Shown here in pieces: positions 1 to 10,620 of a stretch of 64,000 bases of DNA (positions within the stretch are counted from its first letter, which is position 1; each line of letters starts with the position of its first letter). The notes beneath the pieces are model-generated. The model did no database searches. It saw only the letters and a list, made by a program, of their open reading frames with translations, and was not told the origin of the DNA. The stretch covers positions 4,458,896 through 4,522,895 of the forward strand of contig NC_031769.1 of the NCBI RefSeq assembly GCF_001522545.3, in the 5' to 3' direction. A program made the translations under genes and the position numbers. The DNA comes from Parus major. Taxonomy: Eukaryota; Chordata; Aves; Passeriformes; Paridae.

Positions 1-929
1 CATATTTCAGTTCCTAGCTGATGGAAATCCATGAAAGAAACACATCTTAAATGATCTTAGCCTCATAAATGGCTCTTTGAGACATTTAGAAATCCTGTAA
101 AACCAGAAACACAAACAATAAGATTGGTATTTTTAAGCAGTGGCAGTGCAGGATATTTGGGTTTATTTGAGTTTATGTGGAGTAATTTTCATTGCCCAAA
201 TAACCTGTTTGCAGCTTACTAAATTTGCTCCACAGCTGTCCTTCAAGAGAAATGAAACAAATGTGTGATGGAAGCTGAGATGGAAACAAAGAGGGAGAAG
301 AAAGGAGTGTTGAAAAAATTTTGAAGATGATCTCCAGATAGCCAACTCTCCCTTATTTTTGCAACTGGTCCTACTAAAGGAATTGGGAAGGTCTAAGCAG
401 TAATTTTTTTCTGATTGTCTGTAAAGAGATTTGCTCAGTTTATTATGATCTACTCTTCCAGCTCAGCCTTCAGTGTGGAGCTAAAAATTATGTCCCTATT
501 CTTCTTTTGGCATGTCTTTCAAATTCACAGGGTTCTAGATGTAAATCAATGCATTCTGGTTATGTACCTCCTTTCTGGAGAAGAAGCAGAACTCTCACGT
601 GGTCTAGAACACCTCAAACAAAGTATTCAAAATGCAAGATGACAACTGCTGTTTAAAACCTAACTATGGGCTTAGGGATATGGAGTGTTAGGTTCTGAGC
701 TGTCCCTTCCTCTCCAGAGTCCTGCTCCTAATTCATTAGTGTTGGCTCTTTTTCCTCAGAGGAAAAAAGGCAAACATTAACTGTACCAACTTATTTTTTT
801 TTACTGAAGTTCCCATTCCCAGACAAACTGAGTGATGAGGTGTCTTGCCTGTAGAACAATCAGAAGAGCTACAGTCAGACCCAGAGATTGGCAGTCTAAG
901 TCTGAGGCAGGCTGCAGGACACAGCTCCA
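1..929. other. Intergenic, nothing recognised
   Basis: A/T-rich sequence with short open frames only. No splice-bounded coding segment or repeat recognised. Confidence 0.6.
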
Positions 930-1440
930 CAGCCTCACCTCAAGTCCTGTGCACAGTTTTGGTCACCACAATACAAGAAGGACATTAAACTATTAGAGTG
1001 TCCAAGAGAGGGTAACAAAGATGGTGAAGGGCCATGAGGAGAAGCCATGTGAGGCACAGCTGAGGACACTCAGTCTGTTCAGTCTGGAGGAGAGTGAAGG
1101 GGAGACCTCACTGCAGTTCCAACTTCCTCGTGAGGAGGTGGGGCAGACACTGATCTCCTCTCTGTGTGACCAGTGGCAGGAACTGGGGGAATGGCCTGAA
1201 ATTGTGTTAGGGGAGGTTGGATGTCAGGAAAATGTTCTTTCCCCAGAGAGTGGCTGGGCACTGAAACAGGTGCCCAGAGAAGTGGTCACAGCTCCAGCCT
1301 GAGCTCAAGAAGTGTTTGGACAGTGCTGTCAGCAACATGGTGGGATTTTTGGGGATTTCTTGTGCAGGGCCTGGACCTGGACTCAATGGTCCTTGAGGAT
1401 CCCCTCCAGCTCAGGATATGCTGTGATTCTTTGAGAAACC
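930..1440 (+). mobile_element. CR1 LINE 3' fragment
   Basis: Contains the CR1 3' reverse-transcriptase-end signature in sense orientation: GGTAACAAAGATGGTGAAGG, a GAGGAGAAGCC stretch, CTGTTCAGTCTGGAGGAGAG and a closing TGTGATTCTTTGAG. Truncated at the 5' end as usual for CR1. Frames are broken and no protein is expected. Confidence 0.85.
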
Positions 1441-2489
1441 ATCTGGTCCCTCTGTGGGCTCCTCACATTCCCCCACACCTGGAGAGAACTCCTTCCCACC
1501 CAGCCAGCCCTGAGCTCAGGGTGAGGTAGGTTGAGGCACAGCAGTGAGTAAGGGCTGGGTCATCAGCTGCTCCTCCTTGTAAGGCTTGTGGCAGCCCAGC
1601 ACCTCAGCTGCTTTCTCCCATGGAGGAAAGGGATACACACAGGTGTCCAGACCTTTCCTGGTGTACCCATCTTACCCAGGCTCCACACACCTTCACAGAG
1701 TCCTGGACTGGGGGGTCTGTGTCACCCTGGACTCATTTTTCAGATAAGACTATGAACACTCTTTGCTGCAGGGCTGATGATCCACCCACACCACAAAGCA
1801 GATGTAGACCAAATCCCTCAGAGTGCTCTCAATGTGTGATTCAACCAGTACATCAAGAGATGATTTCTAGGTATTTTCAGAGGAAAAAGGCACTGAACAA
1901 AATAAACTCAACCAGACCAAAGTATTTTCAGAGGTAAAGTTTACCGTCAGAACGCAGCAATAGAAGTTAAAATAAAAAAAAAAAAAGCCACAAAATATCT
2001 AAAATCTTGAGGTGAGAATGTACAAAACAAAGTCATAATAATAAGAAAAAATGCTTTACAAAGTTTCAAAATGAATTTAAACAGTAAACATGTAGGAAAG
2101 CATGGAAAATCTAAAATAAGGGGTTTGTGTATACTGAATAATAAATTACAATTCTAGAAATAAAGAAAAGAAAGCAGTAACCATTCTGACTCAAGAATCT
2201 TTCACAGCATCTTTCTTTGGGGGAATGGCATTGATTGTAGCTGTAGGTCTTGGCTTTAAAATTTCCAGTATCATCAAACACTTTCCAGGAACTGAAAAAC
2301 AAACTGATAAATAACTCCCCCAAGTCCAAGAGTGACAAAAACTCAAGATATTTTTTTTTTCCTTTTCTTTTCTTAAAGGCTAAGAGAAAACTTATCCAAC
2401 CCACCCATCAATATGAGCTTGTGTATATATATGTGTGTGTGTGTAGGATGCCCTTCTTAGAAAAAGAAGGTACCATAAAGGTGTTTGTT
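1441..2489. other. Intergenic, downstream of XIRP1
   Basis: Unique-looking sequence with a poly-A stretch near 1972-1985, a T-rich tract near 2350 and a short TA/TG tract near 2430. No gene seen. Confidence 0.6.
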
Positions 2490-2896
2490 TGCCAGTGACG
2501 ACATTGATCGGTTCTTTAATTGATCCTACCTATCCTTCCTTCTGTAGTAGTTCAGAGAAGCCTGATCCAACACCTCCAACCACTCCCACCAAACATTCTA
2601 GGGGGAAGTAACCTAAGGTGCCCATGGATGGATTTTTCCCTTGTGCTTCTAACAGTGCCAGGACTCTGGGTTGTGGTGCAGCACCAATTCTGTTGGGTTG
2701 GCCAGCTGAGGGCTGTTCTCCACTGTCAAGGCAGGCTGCACTTGTCCTGTCTGTGTGCAAACACCAAAATGATGACCCTGAGAAGTCCTTATGGCATAGG
2801 TAAATCCCTGTGTGTAATGTGGATAAAACAGGAGAAATGTTTATCGTGGCCTTTCTCTTTTGTCTTACACAGTCCTTTCTTGTTCTCCAGAATCTC
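2490..2896 (-). other. XIRP1: Probable XIRP1 3' UTR
   Basis: Sequence following the XIRP1 stop codon. No AATAAA was found on the minus strand close by. The variant signal ATTAAA occurs at 2520-2515, so cleavage near 2495 is the simplest guess; without transcript data the true end could be further on. Confidence 0.4.
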
Positions 2897-5800
2897 TTAT
2901 TTCTTTGGCTTGGAGTTGCCAAAGGTGACAAAGACCACTCCTGGCTCCTGAAAACTCCCATTGGTGTGGAAGTCTTCACCTGGGCTCTTCAAGTACCTCC
3001 GAAACACAGGTGAGGCAGATACCTCATACTGGGGATGAGAAACCACATCGCACGTGGAAGATGTTTGTGTCTCGGATTGCTTGGTGACTGTGGTGGACGA
3101 AGTGATGATTTTGTTTCCAAACTGGTCCATTTCCTCATACTGCTCCATGACAGTCCGGGTGGCTCCATAAAGCTTGGACCCGTCAGGCCCTGTCTGCAGC
3201 TCCAAGATGCTTTTCTGCCTCCGTGGATTTTGTGGGCTGGGGACATTCAGGGAGCGGTATTCTGAAAAGCTGCCTTTCATCCCACAGGGGCAGCTGTCTT
3301 TGGAGGCATCCAGAGAACATTTGTCTTTGTCACTTGTTGGATGGTTGGCATTGCCAAGTGTGTGCTGTTTCATAGAGCTCAGCCCAGCTTTTGTTTGGAC
3401 CGGGTCTGGCCTCTTCTCTAAGGGTTTTGTGTCGTGCCCAGCAGTCCCTGCTGAGGGGTGGTTATAGGAGCTAAAGCTGTTCTGAGCAAAAGCATCCCTC
3501 TTTCCTGGAGAGTCAAGACAGTCTGGTGAAGGGCCATCCTGGGGGGAATGTGCTGTCCTGGGTGATTCTGTTGGTTTCCTGGCAGCAGACTCAATGGAGA
3601 TGTAGGAAGGTGAGGAGGGAGAGCTGACACGGGACTGAATGAGGCGGGGGACCTCTAGCTCTGCCTTGGCTGCCTCCATCTTTTCTGCCACCTTTGCGCT
3701 TTCCACAGATGCTGCTTCTCCTGCCTCCAGCATGACTTCCTCTTGCCTGGCTTTGCTTGAAACAATGCTGATTTTGCGGATGTTGCTACTGCTGACAGAG
3801 CTCTGAGCGCTCCCCAGAGACTCCTTGAACAGCCCTGAGAGCCCAGCAATGTCTGACTCAGACTTGAGATTAGAAACAGAATAAATAGCTTTCTTGATGG
3901 CCTCCTCGATGTCCTGGATGCGGGCAAGTGTCTGCTCCTTCAGGTGAAGAATCTCAGCACTTGCTCTCTCCAGGTCCTCAAAAGCCAGGTCCACTGAGGA
4001 GAGACTTTCAGCGTCCTCCTTTGCCTCAGCCTTGTCCTGTTGCTTGGCCTTCTGGCGCACAACCCACTCAGGGACCTTCTCAAAGAAGCTCTTGAGAGCT
4101 TTCACATCCACTTTGCTTGTCTCCTCCTCAAACTCCCTCACTCTGGTCAAGATCTCTTGCAGCTGCTCCTGTCTCCTGAGGTTCTCAAAGATCTCCATAG
4201 TCTCCTTGACATTGCCTTTCATGATCTCCTCTTTGTGTACCGACAACCTCTTCCGACGCTCATCTTCCGTTTCTCTCTTTTTTTTCTCTCTCATAACAAC
4301 CGCTGGCTTCTCCTGGGCAGGTGTCTCTGCCTCCCTCTCAGGACATTTCAGTTGCCTGCTGTTTCCCTGCTGGTGCTCCTCAAAGGAGTTCACTGACTGC
4401 TGATGGAAGGACATTGACTGAGACATTTGCCTCCTCTCATGCACCTGCTGCACAACTCTCTGACTATCCCACAGTCCATAAGAATTGGATGCACTTTCCC
4501 TTTCCACCTTGGATGAGGCATTTTGTGCCATGCCATCTCCTCTTTTTGGAGGGCTGTTGTGACCCACAGGGGAGGTGCTTGGCTCAGTATGTCCTGGCAC
4601 ATCTTGTGTCTGTGCTCTGCCAGGACAGGCTGGAGGTGACAATAAAGAGCACCCATTCTCCTCTCGGCACAGCTCTATCTGCCTTTGAGCCACCTCTCCT
4701 GGGCATCTCCTTGGAGCAGCTGCTTTATCACTCATCATTCCCTGCTTGACTTCAAAACCAACCACTCCATTTTTCACTGGCTTTGAGGTCTTAGCACTGT
4801 CTGGTTCTACCTTTCCTTGTCCTCCTTTGCTGGCCTTGTACCTTTCTTCTGCTATTTGAAGAGGGGTTTTGGCAGTGTATTTTGGCAGCTTTCTCTCAGG
4901 GTTTATACCCTGAACTGTGACAGACTTCTTCACAGATGTCTCTAAATTGCAACATTTTGCTTGAACCTCCTCATAGCCTGATTGTTCATGAACTTCCATG
5001 CAGCTTAATCCTGGCTCTAAGGGAGAAGACCTTGTCTTGCTGAACTCCCTCAGCCCTGAAGGTTTAGGGGGAAGGGGTGGAGGGATGGGTTTTGTCAATC
5101 TGTTTGTGCTGTAATTTGCAGAGGCAGAATGTGCCTCGTGTAAGAGGCGCTCAGGTTTTGGAGGGGGAACAGGTTTTTTCCTGGGTGGGGCAGTAGTGTC
5201 TGGTTTTGGAGGAGTCCTGGGCTTCTCTGCAGGGCTCTGGTCACTGGGTTTGCAGGACAGAGAAGAGAGAGCAGGAAGAGGGGTCTGGAGTAGTGCAGAA
5301 CATCCTGGGACTTCATCTTTGCTGGCTGGTAATGGAAGGGCACCTTCTCTTGCTGCTTTAGTTGAGGGTGGGCAATGCTCTGCTTTCATCACAGCAACTG
5401 AAGGAGGAGGAGGAGGAAAGTCATTATCAGCCTGTGACCCTGAAGCCACTACAGCAGCCTCGTTACTAGCGAGTTGAGTCTCATTTTTCTTTTTACACAC
5501 AGAATAGGACTGCCCTGCATTTCTGTATATCATAGCAGCTTTAAAATCCCCTCTGGAGACATTAACGTTAGACTTTTCCAGCGACTGAAGTGTGGCTTTT
5601 AAATTACCTCGGACAACGTCCTCCTTTTCTACCAGGCGCTGTTCTGTGGCGGCACTTTGCAGTGCTCTGATAGCTGTCTGCACATCCCCTCTGACACCAA
5701 CATCTCTTTCTTCTTGCACTGATTGCTCTTTGTAATCAGACTCAACACAAGGGTTTATATAGGTTTTCACGGGTGTGGCAGTATAAAGGCCATCCTTAAT

Positions 5801-8800
5801 GCTAAAATCTCTACTGGGCACAACTTGGATTTCCTGGCTCAATAGTTGTCCTCCCTGTACTTCCTCAGAAGCACTGACCTTTTTGTGTGACGCTATGCTC
5901 TTCTGAGACATGCTTGCATGGGTCTTGGATGCCTCCTGGACTCTAGTGGTGGTGGTCCTGGTGGCAGTGCTGGTGCTCTCCTGCTTGGTGGATGAAGAGT
6001 CCTGTTGGTGTACAGTCGATTGAAGGGTCATGGTCCCCTGTGAGCTGACTGTCTGCTGCCTGCAGGCTGTGTGGACCTCCTCCCTGTTCCTCTGGAACTT
6101 GCTCTGAACATGGTGTTGAATGTTTTTTGCTTCTGCTGTTGCCAGCCTCAGGCTTTGCATTGCAGCCTGAAGATCAGTCCCCAGGGCCTTTTCTTCTGTC
6201 TGAGCCTGGCTGGCTTCCCCAGGCACCACACTCTGCTGTTTCCCATCCACTTCTGCCCTCTGAGCTGGGTTGGCTCTCACTTGGGTTGGAAATGGGTCTT
6301 GTATCATAGTTTTTGGTTCCCTCAAATGGGCAGTGCTGGCTTCTTCTTGCTCTGCCTTCTTGCTGGCATCTGCAACCCTTTGGATTGACTTTGTAGTCAC
6401 CTTAAGCCCTCCAGACAGAACTTCTTCCTTTCCCATTGCTGTGGGCAGGGGCTTCCCAAGACATTGCACAGTGGTGCCTGTCACACCTGCTGCATGCACA
6501 GCCTCTCTCTCTAACACACCCTCTCTGCCCCTGCTTTCACATACAAATCCCTTTTTGTCTCCCTCCATAGCCCCTGGCTCACTTCCTGCAATTACTTTCT
6601 CTATTTGTTCCTTATTTGGCAAGACATGTATGTTAGCCCCGGGCACAACCCGTGGGCCGCTCTCATCTGCCCCCTCCTCCTCTGCTTGGGAAGAGATGAG
6701 GGATTGTATCTCTGACTCCTGCTGGAGATTCTTCAGATAGCTGAGGTCTCCCTTCTCAATGCAGCTCGCAAAAAGTTGGACATTTCCCTTCTCATTATCT
6801 TCACGCTTGATGGTGGCTGCTGCTTTCTGCTCCTGAGAAGAAGCCAACAAGTTCCCAATCGTTGACTTCACATCCCCCTTGACAACTTTCTGCTGAACAG
6901 AATGGAAAAGGAGGGAGTAGAGAGTCATCTTCACTGATCCTGACTTTGTCTCTTGTAGGACCATCCCCTTTTTGATGGAAGCATCTTGACTGAGGAGACC
7001 CTGTAAGGCCTTGGCTACATCTCCACTCAAGTCCTCTTTGCCTTTAATGGCTTCACTCTGGTCCAGCAGCTGCAATGGGCTTACTTTGATCTTGCCCTCT
7101 CTGTCTTCCTCCACCAGCACGCTCTGAGCTTCCACATTGGTCCTGTGCAGGAGCTGCAGCATAATCCTCTGCAAGTGGCCTCCTACAATCTCCTCTTTCA
7201 GGATCTCTGGAGCTCCTGGGCTGCTGAGCTGGTACTTCACCATCTTCACACTCTCCGTATCATTAGCTTCAATGAGGATCCCATCATGCTGGATAGCCTG
7301 GCAAGTGCAGAGAGTCTCTAAGGTCTCCTTCATGGTTCTTTCTTTCAGTTCTATTTCTATGCTACCTTCAGAAGCACTAAATTTATCCAGGGGCGTGCTC
7401 TCAAAGAGCCACGTTGTGCTTTTCACATCTGCGTGAGGAATCTCTTCTTGGGCCCCAGCGCTGGCCGTCACCTCTGTGTCCTTTAGGGTGTCCATGGGCT
7501 GGGTTTCAAACAACCAGGTGCAGCGTTTTACGTCCCCTTTCTGGCTGTCCTCTCTCTGCACTGTGCTCATGGATGAGCTTCTCTCTGCGTCCCCATACAG
7601 GGAGTCCACAGGATGGTTCTCAAAGAGCCAAGTGGATGTCCTCACGTCACCCCGCTGCACGTCACTGACACTGACCATCCTCACATACTTCTTCTGGCCC
7701 ACTTGCTGGGACTCAAAGAGCTGCTTGTTGGACTGAACATCACCCTTCTGCACATCATCCACTGTTCTGGGCACAGACAACTTTCCTCCTGGGAAGGAGT
7801 CAAGAGGCTCTGTCTCAAACCTCCACCGAGCAGTCTGAACATCTCCTTTCTTGATGTCTTCTTGGGTGACAGCCCTAATCACAAACACCTCTTCTTCCTT
7901 CTTGATCTGATCCAGGGGCTTCGTTTCAAACAACCACCGGGCACCTTTCATGTCACCTTTCATGATCTCTTCTTTCTGCACTGAGGTGACCTCATGGTAT
8001 CGGCCCTCTTTGTCCTGGATAGCGTATAAGGGCTGGCTTTCAAAGAGCATTGTGCAGGACTTGACATTAGCTTTGCTCATGGTGTCTTTCTGGATCTTCT
8101 GGAGTTCTGTCTCATCCACTTTGTCATGGATTTGATCAAGGGAATAGGTCTCAAATACAAACCTTTTCCCTCCAACATCTTCCCCCTTGACATTCTTTTC
8201 AGGAGGTATTTCCTGGATGCCCTCAGAGCTGTCCTTCAGGGTGTCCATAGGGTAGTTCTCAAAGAGCCATGTGAACTTGTGCACAGACCCAGCTTCAATT
8301 GTTCCAGCATCCTTCTGGGATTTTGGCTTGGTGGTTGTGTCCAAGGGTTTGGCTTCAAAGAACTCTTTCACCCTGGACACTTCCCCAGACTGGAACTCCA
8401 CACGACTGGAATACCGCATGGTTTTTTTCCGGTCAGCTTCACTGACAGTGCTGCTGCCCAAGGGTTCAGTCTCAAACAGGTGCCGGACAGTTTTGACGTC
8501 CACTCCCTGTAATTCCTCCTGACTGTAGGCCTTACTGACTTGCAAATACTGCTCCTCCTGGCCTTTCAGGGAGTCCAGGGGCTGAGTCTCAAACATCCAT
8601 GTGTAGGACTTCACATCAGCTTGGGGCACGCTGCCATCCTCCTCCTGCTTCTTCTCAGCCTTCTCGTACAGGGTGTGCATGGGCTGGGTCTCAAACAGCC
8701 ACCGGCAGGTCTTCACATCCCCCTTCTGGGAGATCTCCCGCTTCACTGAGGGATGCTTCTCCCCTTCCATGGCTTGGAGATGAATGACATCCATGGGCTG

Positions 8801-10591
8801 TGTTTCAAAGAGCCACTTGGCTGTCCTGACATCACCAGCCACCACCTCTTGTTTTGTGATCCCCCGTATTATATCCACTTTCTTGATGCTTTCATCAAAC
8901 TGGTCCAAAGGCCTGGTTTCAAACATCCACTTGTAGTTCTTGACATCACCACTGATGATCTGCTCTCTGCTTACAGAGGTGACTTCATGGAAATTGCCAA
9001 AGCTATCCTTGATGGCATACAGGGGTGTTGTCTCAAACAGGATTTGGTTGGCTTTGACATTGCCAGCTGGAATCTTCTCCTCCTCTTTGGCCGCAGGCTC
9101 AGCATCAGCCTGCTTAATGCTGTCTAAGGGGAGAGTCTCAAACAGGGTCTTGAAAGATTTCACATCCCCTTTCACTACCTCTTCCATGCTGGTGGCTGGA
9201 ATTTCTTCCTCAAATACCTTGGAGATACTGCCAAGAGGACAGGTCTCAAAGACATGCTTTCTTTGTTTCACATCTCCCTTCTCCTCTGCTGAAAGCTCTA
9301 CTTTCTTCAAACGTCCCACCTCAAAATTGTCTTTCAGGGTTTCCATTGGCTGCGTTTCAAAGAGCCAGAGGGTAGATTTCACATCACCTCCAATGACTTG
9401 TTCTTTGGCTACAACACTTTCTGAAGCTTCTCCTTTCAGGGAGTCAAGAGTTTGGGTCTCAAAGAGCAATCTTTGTTTAGTGACATCTGCCCCTGTGACA
9501 AAATCTGTGGAAGCCTTGAAGTCCTGTTCTTCAACTGTGATTTCTCTGATGGCATCCAGAGGCTGAGTTTCAAATATCCACCTCGCTCCACTGACATCTG
9601 GCCTTCCAATTTCTTCCAGTGAAATCCCACGGATTATTTGCACTTTGGAAGTGTCCTTATTGATGGTATCCAAGGGCTGAGTCTCAAAGAGCCAGCGAGC
9701 CGTCCTGACTGCATTGGTCTGAATTTCTTCTCGGCAGACAGACTTGATTTCATGGATAGTCCCACTTTTGTCTCTGATGGCACAGAGTGGCTCAGTTTGG
9801 AAGAGCCTGACAGTCTTCTTAACATCACCTTTAAGCTCCTGGATTTCTGACTTGAGTTGTAGGATGCTCTTCTCCTCCACTGAGGAGCAGCGTCCTATGG
9901 CATCCAAAGACTGTGCTTCAAAGAGCTGTGTGGCCCCTTTCACATCACCTCCCTGGACAGGCTCCTTGAGAACTGCCTCCTGCACCTCAGTTTCATCCGA
10001 ATACAGTTTGTTTAGTGTGTCCAGTGGTTGGGTTTCAAAGAGCCACCGGGCAGTGCGAACATCCCCTCTGGCAAGGTCTGTTTCTGACACCTTGGCTGAT
10101 GTTGACAGATTGTATCCATTTATGGACTGGCTTTCAAACCTCAGAGAAGTGCTTTTCACATCCCCACTGGGAATTATCTCTTCTTCTGTCAGCTTCTTTG
10201 TGGCTTGATGGTCCCCAATGGAGTCAAGTGCCCAATTCTCAAAAATCCAGCGCATGGACTGAACCTCTCCTGGGAGAACTTTATCCAGGTTCACAGAAGC
10301 CTGTGCATTGGGATCCTCGGTGTTAAGCATTTCTGCCAGGTCCTCAGTCACAGCTTCTTCCAGATTTTTCCTGAGCTCGGGGTGCATGTGCCTGTAGAGC
10401 CTCTTCAGCTCGTTCACCTGGCGCTGCTGGTAGAACTTGGAGAAGGCTTGCTTTGGAGGAGGCACCGGGAGTGCATTGAGATCCTGACCCCCTGGAGCGA
10501 TGACCTGGACTGAGCCCATGGCTGGAGGAGGTGGCAAGTCCTCTTCCATTTTCTTCATGGCAACTTTAGATGTTTTCTGAGCTTCTGACAT
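2897..10591 (-). CDS. XIRP1: XIRP1 (Xin) giant coding exon, Xin actin-binding repeat protein 1
   Basis: Encodes an actin-binding scaffold of striated muscle. The family is known to bind and stabilise F-actin through Xin repeats, to associate with beta-catenin and Mena/VASP, and to sit at intercalated discs and myotendinous junctions; loss in chick disturbs heart looping. Seen here: one uninterrupted exon of 2,564 codons ending in TAA. Residues 16-23 carry EEDLPPPP, a likely EVH1 ligand. Residues about 63-77 carry KRLYRHMHPELRKNL, typical of Xin proteins. Twenty-seven Xin repeats follow (about 108-1071), then degenerate repeat-like helices, PPxP and PPKP proline motifs around 1720-1830, and the conserved tail ILELQTGPDGSKLYGA with YEEMDQFGN. 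I chose the ATG at 10591 because MSEAQ aligns with mammalian MADAQ and a splice acceptor lies directly before it. The open frame runs 11 codons further, but those look intronic and begin with GTG. Confidence 0.97.
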   Translation of the reverse strand: MSEAQKTSKVAMKKMEEDLPPPPAMGSVQVIAPGGQDLNALPVPPPKQAFSKFYQQRQVNELKRLYRHMHPELRKNLEEAVTEDLAEMLNTEDPNAQASVNLDKVLPGEVQSMRWIFENWALDSIGDHQATKKLTEEEIIPSGDVKSTSLRFESQSINGYNLSTSAKVSETDLARGDVRTARWLFETQPLDTLNKLYSDETEVQEAVLKEPVQGGDVKGATQLFEAQSLDAIGRCSSVEEKSILQLKSEIQELKGDVKKTVRLFQTEPLCAIRDKSGTIHEIKSVCREEIQTNAVRTARWLFETQPLDTINKDTSKVQIIRGISLEEIGRPDVSGARWIFETQPLDAIREITVEEQDFKASTDFVTGADVTKQRLLFETQTLDSLKGEASESVVAKEQVIGGDVKSTLWLFETQPMETLKDNFEVGRLKKVELSAEEKGDVKQRKHVFETCPLGSISKVFEEEIPATSMEEVVKGDVKSFKTLFETLPLDSIKQADAEPAAKEEEKIPAGNVKANQILFETTPLYAIKDSFGNFHEVTSVSREQIISGDVKNYKWMFETRPLDQFDESIKKVDIIRGITKQEVVAGDVRTAKWLFETQPMDVIHLQAMEGEKHPSVKREISQKGDVKTCRWLFETQPMHTLYEKAEKKQEEDGSVPQADVKSYTWMFETQPLDSLKGQEEQYLQVSKAYSQEELQGVDVKTVRHLFETEPLGSSTVSEADRKKTMRYSSRVEFQSGEVSRVKEFFEAKPLDTTTKPKSQKDAGTIEAGSVHKFTWLFENYPMDTLKDSSEGIQEIPPEKNVKGEDVGGKRFVFETYSLDQIHDKVDETELQKIQKDTMSKANVKSCTMLFESQPLYAIQDKEGRYHEVTSVQKEEIMKGDMKGARWLFETKPLDQIKKEEEVFVIRAVTQEDIKKGDVQTARWRFETEPLDSFPGGKLSVPRTVDDVQKGDVQSNKQLFESQQVGQKKYVRMVSVSDVQRGDVRTSTWLFENHPVDSLYGDAERSSSMSTVQREDSQKGDVKRCTWLFETQPMDTLKDTEVTASAGAQEEIPHADVKSTTWLFESTPLDKFSASEGSIEIELKERTMKETLETLCTCQAIQHDGILIEANDTESVKMVKYQLSSPGAPEILKEEIVGGHLQRIMLQLLHRTNVEAQSVLVEEDREGKIKVSPLQLLDQSEAIKGKEDLSGDVAKALQGLLSQDASIKKGMVLQETKSGSVKMTLYSLLFHSVQQKVVKGDVKSTIGNLLASSQEQKAAATIKREDNEKGNVQLFASCIEKGDLSYLKNLQQESEIQSLISSQAEEEGADESGPRVVPGANIHVLPNKEQIEKVIAGSEPGAMEGDKKGFVCESRGREGVLEREAVHAAGVTGTTVQCLGKPLPTAMGKEEVLSGGLKVTTKSIQRVADASKKAEQEEASTAHLREPKTMIQDPFPTQVRANPAQRAEVDGKQQSVVPGEASQAQTEEKALGTDLQAAMQSLRLATAEAKNIQHHVQSKFQRNREEVHTACRQQTVSSQGTMTLQSTVHQQDSSSTKQESTSTATRTTTTRVQEASKTHASMSQKSIASHKKVSASEEVQGGQLLSQEIQVVPSRDFSIKDGLYTATPVKTYINPCVESDYKEQSVQEERDVGVRGDVQTAIRALQSAATEQRLVEKEDVVRGNLKATLQSLEKSNVNVSRGDFKAAMIYRNAGQSYSVCKKKNETQLASNEAAVVASGSQADNDFPPPPPSVAVMKAEHCPPSTKAAREGALPLPASKDEVPGCSALLQTPLPALSSLSCKPSDQSPAEKPRTPPKPDTTAPPRKKPVPPPKPERLLHEAHSASANYSTNRLTKPIPPPLPPKPSGLREFSKTRSSPLEPGLSCMEVHEQSGYEEVQAKCCNLETSVKKSVTVQGINPERKLPKYTAKTPLQIAEERYKASKGGQGKVEPDSAKTSKPVKNGVVGFEVKQGMMSDKAAAPRRCPGEVAQRQIELCREENGCSLLSPPACPGRAQTQDVPGHTEPSTSPVGHNSPPKRGDGMAQNASSKVERESASNSYGLWDSQRVVQQVHERRQMSQSMSFHQQSVNSFEEHQQGNSRQLKCPEREAETPAQEKPAVVMREKKKRETEDERRKRLSVHKEEIMKGNVKETMEIFENLRRQEQLQEILTRVREFEEETSKVDVKALKSFFEKVPEWVVRQKAKQQDKAEAKEDAESLSSVDLAFEDLERASAEILHLKEQTLARIQDIEEAIKKAIYSVSNLKSESDIAGLSGLFKESLGSAQSSVSSSNIRKISIVSSKARQEEVMLEAGEAASVESAKVAEKMEAAKAELEVPRLIQSRVSSPSSPSYISIESAARKPTESPRTAHSPQDGPSPDCLDSPGKRDAFAQNSFSSYNHPSAGTAGHDTKPLEKRPDPVQTKAGLSSMKQHTLGNANHPTSDKDKCSLDASKDSCPCGMKGSFSEYRSLNVPSPQNPRRQKSILELQTGPDGSKLYGATRTVMEQYEEMDQFGNKIITSSTTVTKQSETQTSSTCDVVSHPQYEVSASPVFRRYLKSPGEDFHTNGSFQEPGVVFVTFGNSKPKK
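7378..10270 (-). repeat. XIRP1: 27 Xin repeats in XIRP1
   Basis: I counted 27 copies of a 16-18 residue motif of the form GDVK-x4-WLFETQPLD, spaced by variable linkers of about 15-25 residues. The first is GEVQSMRWIFENWALDSI and the last is ADVKSTTWLFESTPLDKF. Several copies are atypical: NAVRTARW lacks the leading GD, and GDVQSNKQLFESQQVGQK loses PLD. In this family each copy contacts F-actin. Human XIRP1 has about 16 copies, so the bird protein has a long array. The repetition also creates many open frames on the opposite strand, which I treat as shadows. Confidence 0.95.
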
Positions 10592-10620
10592 CTTTGGGGA
10601 AACAGTTTTAAACGTCAGCA
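10592..10620 (-). promoter_or_regulatory. XIRP1: Splice acceptor directly before the XIRP1 start codon
   Basis: Read on the minus strand there is a branch-like TGCTGAC, a short pyrimidine run CTGTTTCCCC, then AAAG immediately followed by ATGTCAGAAG. The branch adenosine is roughly 24 bases from the AG, which is ideal spacing. The exon would therefore begin exactly at the initiation codon, in phase 0, so any upstream exon ending in phase 0 would be read straight into Xin. Confidence 0.6.

Noticed and set aside
8940..9566. Plus-strand open frame of 208 codons and many others between 4 and 10.5 kb
   Set aside because: They run antisense to the Xin repeats and arise because a repeated codon pattern avoids stops on the opposite strand; none resembles a protein.
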